Positions 14,015 through 15,684 of a stretch of DNA of 15,684 nt are shown here, one piece after another. The notes under the pieces are model-generated. The model saw only the letters and a list, made by a program, of their open reading frames with translations, had not been told where the DNA came from and searched no databases. Position numbers and translations under genes: made by a program. Positions within the stretch are counted from its first letter, which is position 1. The number at the start of each line of letters is the position of its first letter. Source of the stretch: an uncultured Alistipes sp. (GTDB taxonomy: Bacteria; Bacteroidota; Bacteroidia; Bacteroidales; Rikenellaceae); the NCBI GenBank assembly GCA_900769405.1, contig CAAGGL010000014.1, positions 1-15,684 on the forward strand, given 5' to 3'.

Positions 14015-14022
14015 CAAAAATA
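14015..14022 (-). promoter_or_regulatory. Candidate -7 box for the metallo-hydrolase gene
   Basis: TATTTTTG on the minus strand fits TAnnTTTG and lies about 50 nt before the ATG at 13963. It covers the alternative ATG at 14017 and so argues against that start. It faces away from the rlmD promoter within the 175-bp divergent gap. Confidence 0.5.
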
Positions 14023-14086
14023 CGAATTTTTCGTGATCTATCGCCCTTTTTTATACAATATTTTACGTACGCGCGCGTCGTGGGGG

Positions 14087-14117
14087 TTGCAATCTGCCGC
14101 TTTTTGCGTACCTTTGC
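14087..14117 (+). promoter_or_regulatory. rlmD promoter (-33/-7 type)
   Basis: TTG at 14087-14089 and TACCTTTGC at 14109-14117, 19 nt apart, match the Bacteroidetes -33/-7 pattern. The start codon is 21 nt after the -7 box, so the leader is very short. The -7 nonamer is identical to that of rpmH. Confidence 0.75.
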
Positions 14118-14138
14118 CGAAAATAAATCCAAACTATC

Positions 14139-15548
14139 GTGGCACGTAAAAGACATCAATACCCCCTGATCGAGGGGCTCGAAATCACAACCCTCGCCGC
14201 CGAAGGTAAGTCGCTCGGCCGCTGGAACGACCAAGTTGTGTTCGTTCCGATGACCGTTCCGGGCGATGTGGTGGACGTTCAGATCCGTAACAAGCGCCGC
14301 CGTTATATGGAGGGCTATGTAGTTCGTTATCAGAAATTTTCGGAGATGCGTTGCGAACCCTTCTGCCAGCACTTCGGTGTTTGCGGCGGTTGCAAATGGC
14401 AGAACCTCCCCTACGACGAACAGCTCCGACTCAAACAGTCGCAGGTCGAGGATCAGCTCACCCGAATCGGTAAGGTCGAACTGCCCGAAATCAGCCCGAT
14501 CCTCGGCTCGAAACTGACGCAGTTCTATCGCAATAAACTCGAATTTACATTCACCCCGCGCCGCTGGTTGACGCAGGAGGAGGTTGCTTCGGGTGCCGAC
14601 ATCGAGGCAGCTCCCGCACTCGGTTTCCACATACCGACGATGTTCGACAAGGTGCTCGACATCGAAAAGTGCTGGTTGCAGCCCGAGCCCTCGAACTCGA
14701 TCCGTCTGGCTACCAAGCGTTTCTGCGTCGAGAACGGCTACGAGTTCTACAACGTGCGCGAGCATACGGGATTTATGCGCAATATGATCATCCGCACCGC
14801 CTCGACGGGCGAGGTGATGGTTATCGTCATCTTTGCCTATAAAGACGAGCAGCGTATCGCCGCCCTGCTGGATCACCTCTGCGAGCAGTTCCCCGAGATC
14901 ACCTCGATGATCTATATGATCAACGAGAAGTTGAACGACTCGACGGGCGACCTCGACCCCGTGACCTATCGCGGCAACGGTCACATCTTCGAGCAGATGG
15001 AGGGTCTGCGATTCAAGGTGGGGCCCAAGTCGTTCTATCAGACCAACTCGGAGCAGGCTTACGAGCTCTACAAGGTGGCGCGCGAGGCTGCCGACCTGAA
15101 AGCCGACGACGTGCTCTACGACCTCTATACGGGTACGGGTACGATCGCCAATTTCTGCGCATCGCGCTGTGCCAAAGTGGTTGGTATTGAGTATGTTCCC
15201 GAGGCTATCGAGGACGCAAAGGTCAACTCGGAAATCAACGGAATCAAGAACACCGTTTTCTATGCGGGCGATATGAAGAAGGTGCTCAGCGACGACTTCG
15301 TTGAGGCTAACGGTCGCCCCAATGTGGTGATCCTCGACCCGCCCCGCGCAGGTGTCGATGAGCCCGTTATTGACGTGATCCTGCGTGCCGCACCCGACCG
15401 CATCGTCTATGTGAGCTGCAACCCCGCAACACAGGCGCGCGACATCGCCCTGATGGACGGTATGTATCGTGTCGAGAGCGTGCAGCCCGTGGATATGTTC
15501 CCGCACACCTACCACGTCGAGAATGTCGTGAAACTCGTTAAGCGCTAA
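14139..15548 (+). CDS. rlmD: 23S rRNA (uracil-C5)-methyltransferase, RlmD/RumA type
   Basis: The enzyme makes 5-methyluridine in 23S rRNA (U1939 in E. coli) with S-adenosylmethionine. The 469-residue protein has an N-terminal TRAM domain (about 10-65), a [4Fe-4S] set at Cys76, Cys82, Cys85 and Cys178 with the RumA spacing, and a C-terminal Rossmann methyltransferase domain. Motifs include FYQTNSEQA, YDLYTGTGTIANF, DPPRAG and the catalytic Cys427 in YVSCNPAT, with Glu461 as general base in YHVENVV. Some relatives modify U747 or both sites, so the exact target is inferred. The start is GTG at 14139; no in-frame ATG occurs until codon 38, inside the TRAM domain, and the promoter lies just upstream. 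It is monocistronic with a strong terminator. Confidence 0.94.
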   Translation: MARKRHQYPLIEGLEITTLAAEGKSLGRWNDQVVFVPMTVPGDVVDVQIRNKRRRYMEGYVVRYQKFSEMRCEPFCQHFGVCGGCKWQNLPYDEQLRLKQSQVEDQLTRIGKVELPEISPILGSKLTQFYRNKLEFTFTPRRWLTQEEVASGADIEAAPALGFHIPTMFDKVLDIEKCWLQPEPSNSIRLATKRFCVENGYEFYNVREHTGFMRNMIIRTASTGEVMVIVIFAYKDEQRIAALLDHLCEQFPEITSMIYMINEKLNDSTGDLDPVTYRGNGHIFEQMEGLRFKVGPKSFYQTNSEQAYELYKVAREAADLKADDVLYDLYTGTGTIANFCASRCAKVVGIEYVPEAIEDAKVNSEINGIKNTVFYAGDMKKVLSDDFVEANGRPNVVILDPPRAGVDEPVIDVILRAAPDRIVYVSCNPATQARDIALMDGMYRVESVQPVDMFPHTYHVENVVKLVKR

Positions 15549-15579
15549 GCGTTTAGCGTCGCAATATAACTCTGCAAAG

Positions 15580-15610
15580 CCGCACTCCTTGTTTGGGGGT
15601 GCGGTTTTTT
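15580..15610 (+). terminator. Intrinsic terminator of rlmD
   Basis: CCGCACTCC (15580-15588) pairs with GGGGTGCGG (15596-15604), with one T:G wobble, around a 7-nt loop, followed by six Ts (15605-15610). It starts 31 nt after the stop codon. Confidence 0.88.
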
Positions 15611-15628
15611 GTGGGGTGTTTTTTCTGC

Positions 15629-15684
15629 TCATCATTGGCGGGTGGGGGGCTCGCCCGAAGGGCGACCCGCCAATGATGACACGC
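15629..15684 (+). repeat. Two-hairpin element, copy F (cut by window edge)
   Basis: The first hairpin is complete: a 15-bp outer stem TCATCATTGGCGGGT (15629-15643) with 15665-15679, bulge GGGGGGCT, and inner CGCCC, loop GAA, GGGCG. The next five bases CACGC are the start of the second hairpin as in copy A; the rest is outside the window. Including one upstream base, 56 of 57 positions match copy A (loop GAA here, GCA there). Confidence 0.85.

Noticed and set aside
13701..15635. 644-codon minus-strand frame across rlmD and the divergent promoters
   Set aside because: It is antisense to rlmD, spans its promoter and terminator and overlaps the metallo-hydrolase gene in another frame, so it is an artefact of G+C-rich sequence.

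Overview
The window looks like ordinary chromosome from a G+C-rich member of the Bacteroidales, most like Alistipes (Rikenellaceae). Four things point there. The promoters are of the Bacteroidetes type (TAnnTTTG -7 boxes, with TTG/TTTG about 18-19 nt upstream at the best ones), and clear Shine-Dalgarno sites are mostly missing. There is an S46 dipeptidyl-peptidase with the DPP11-type specificity arginine, and lpxB shows a lipid A-bearing outer membrane. The genus is inferred; no rRNA is present to confirm it.

Layout. A YgiQ-type radical SAM gene runs rightward at the left end (129-1955). It is followed by a terminator and a repeat-rich convergent gap. A long leftward block then covers 13963 down to 2336. 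In transcription order it holds a glyoxalase II-like metallo-beta-lactamase-fold hydrolase, an FkbM methyltransferase, trmD, lpxB, an AT-rich 58-residue unknown gene, a fumarylacetoacetase-family hydrolase, maf, an S46 peptidase, an AspT/YidE-type transporter, prfC, a DUF3467 gene and rpmH. At the right end rlmD runs rightward (14139-15548) from a promoter region that diverges from the hydrolase gene.

The genes are mostly housekeeping. rpmH, prfC, trmD and rlmD serve the ribosome, tRNA and translation; lpxB makes lipid A; maf sanitises nucleotides; the S46 enzyme supplies dipeptides from extracellular protein. The tight run lpxB, 58-aa gene, FAH gene, maf and S46 gene (gaps of 6-29 nt) looks like one operon. 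prfC, the DUF3467 gene and rpmH appear to have their own promoters.

The unusual content is between the genes. Six copies (five complete, one cut by the right edge) of a two-hairpin element lie in the intergenic gaps, all in the same orientation. Each copy has a 14-16 bp outer stem, a G-rich 5' bulge, a short inner hairpin with a 3-nt loop, and then a second hairpin directly abutting it. The stem sequences mostly differ from copy to copy but pair within each copy, so the structure is conserved rather than the sequence. Tandem ATTCACA heptamers lie beside several copies. A further hairpin cluster precedes lpxB, and a two-stem inverted repeat lies between prfC and the DUF3467 gene. I see no tRNA, rRNA, CRISPR array, transposase or prophage gene.
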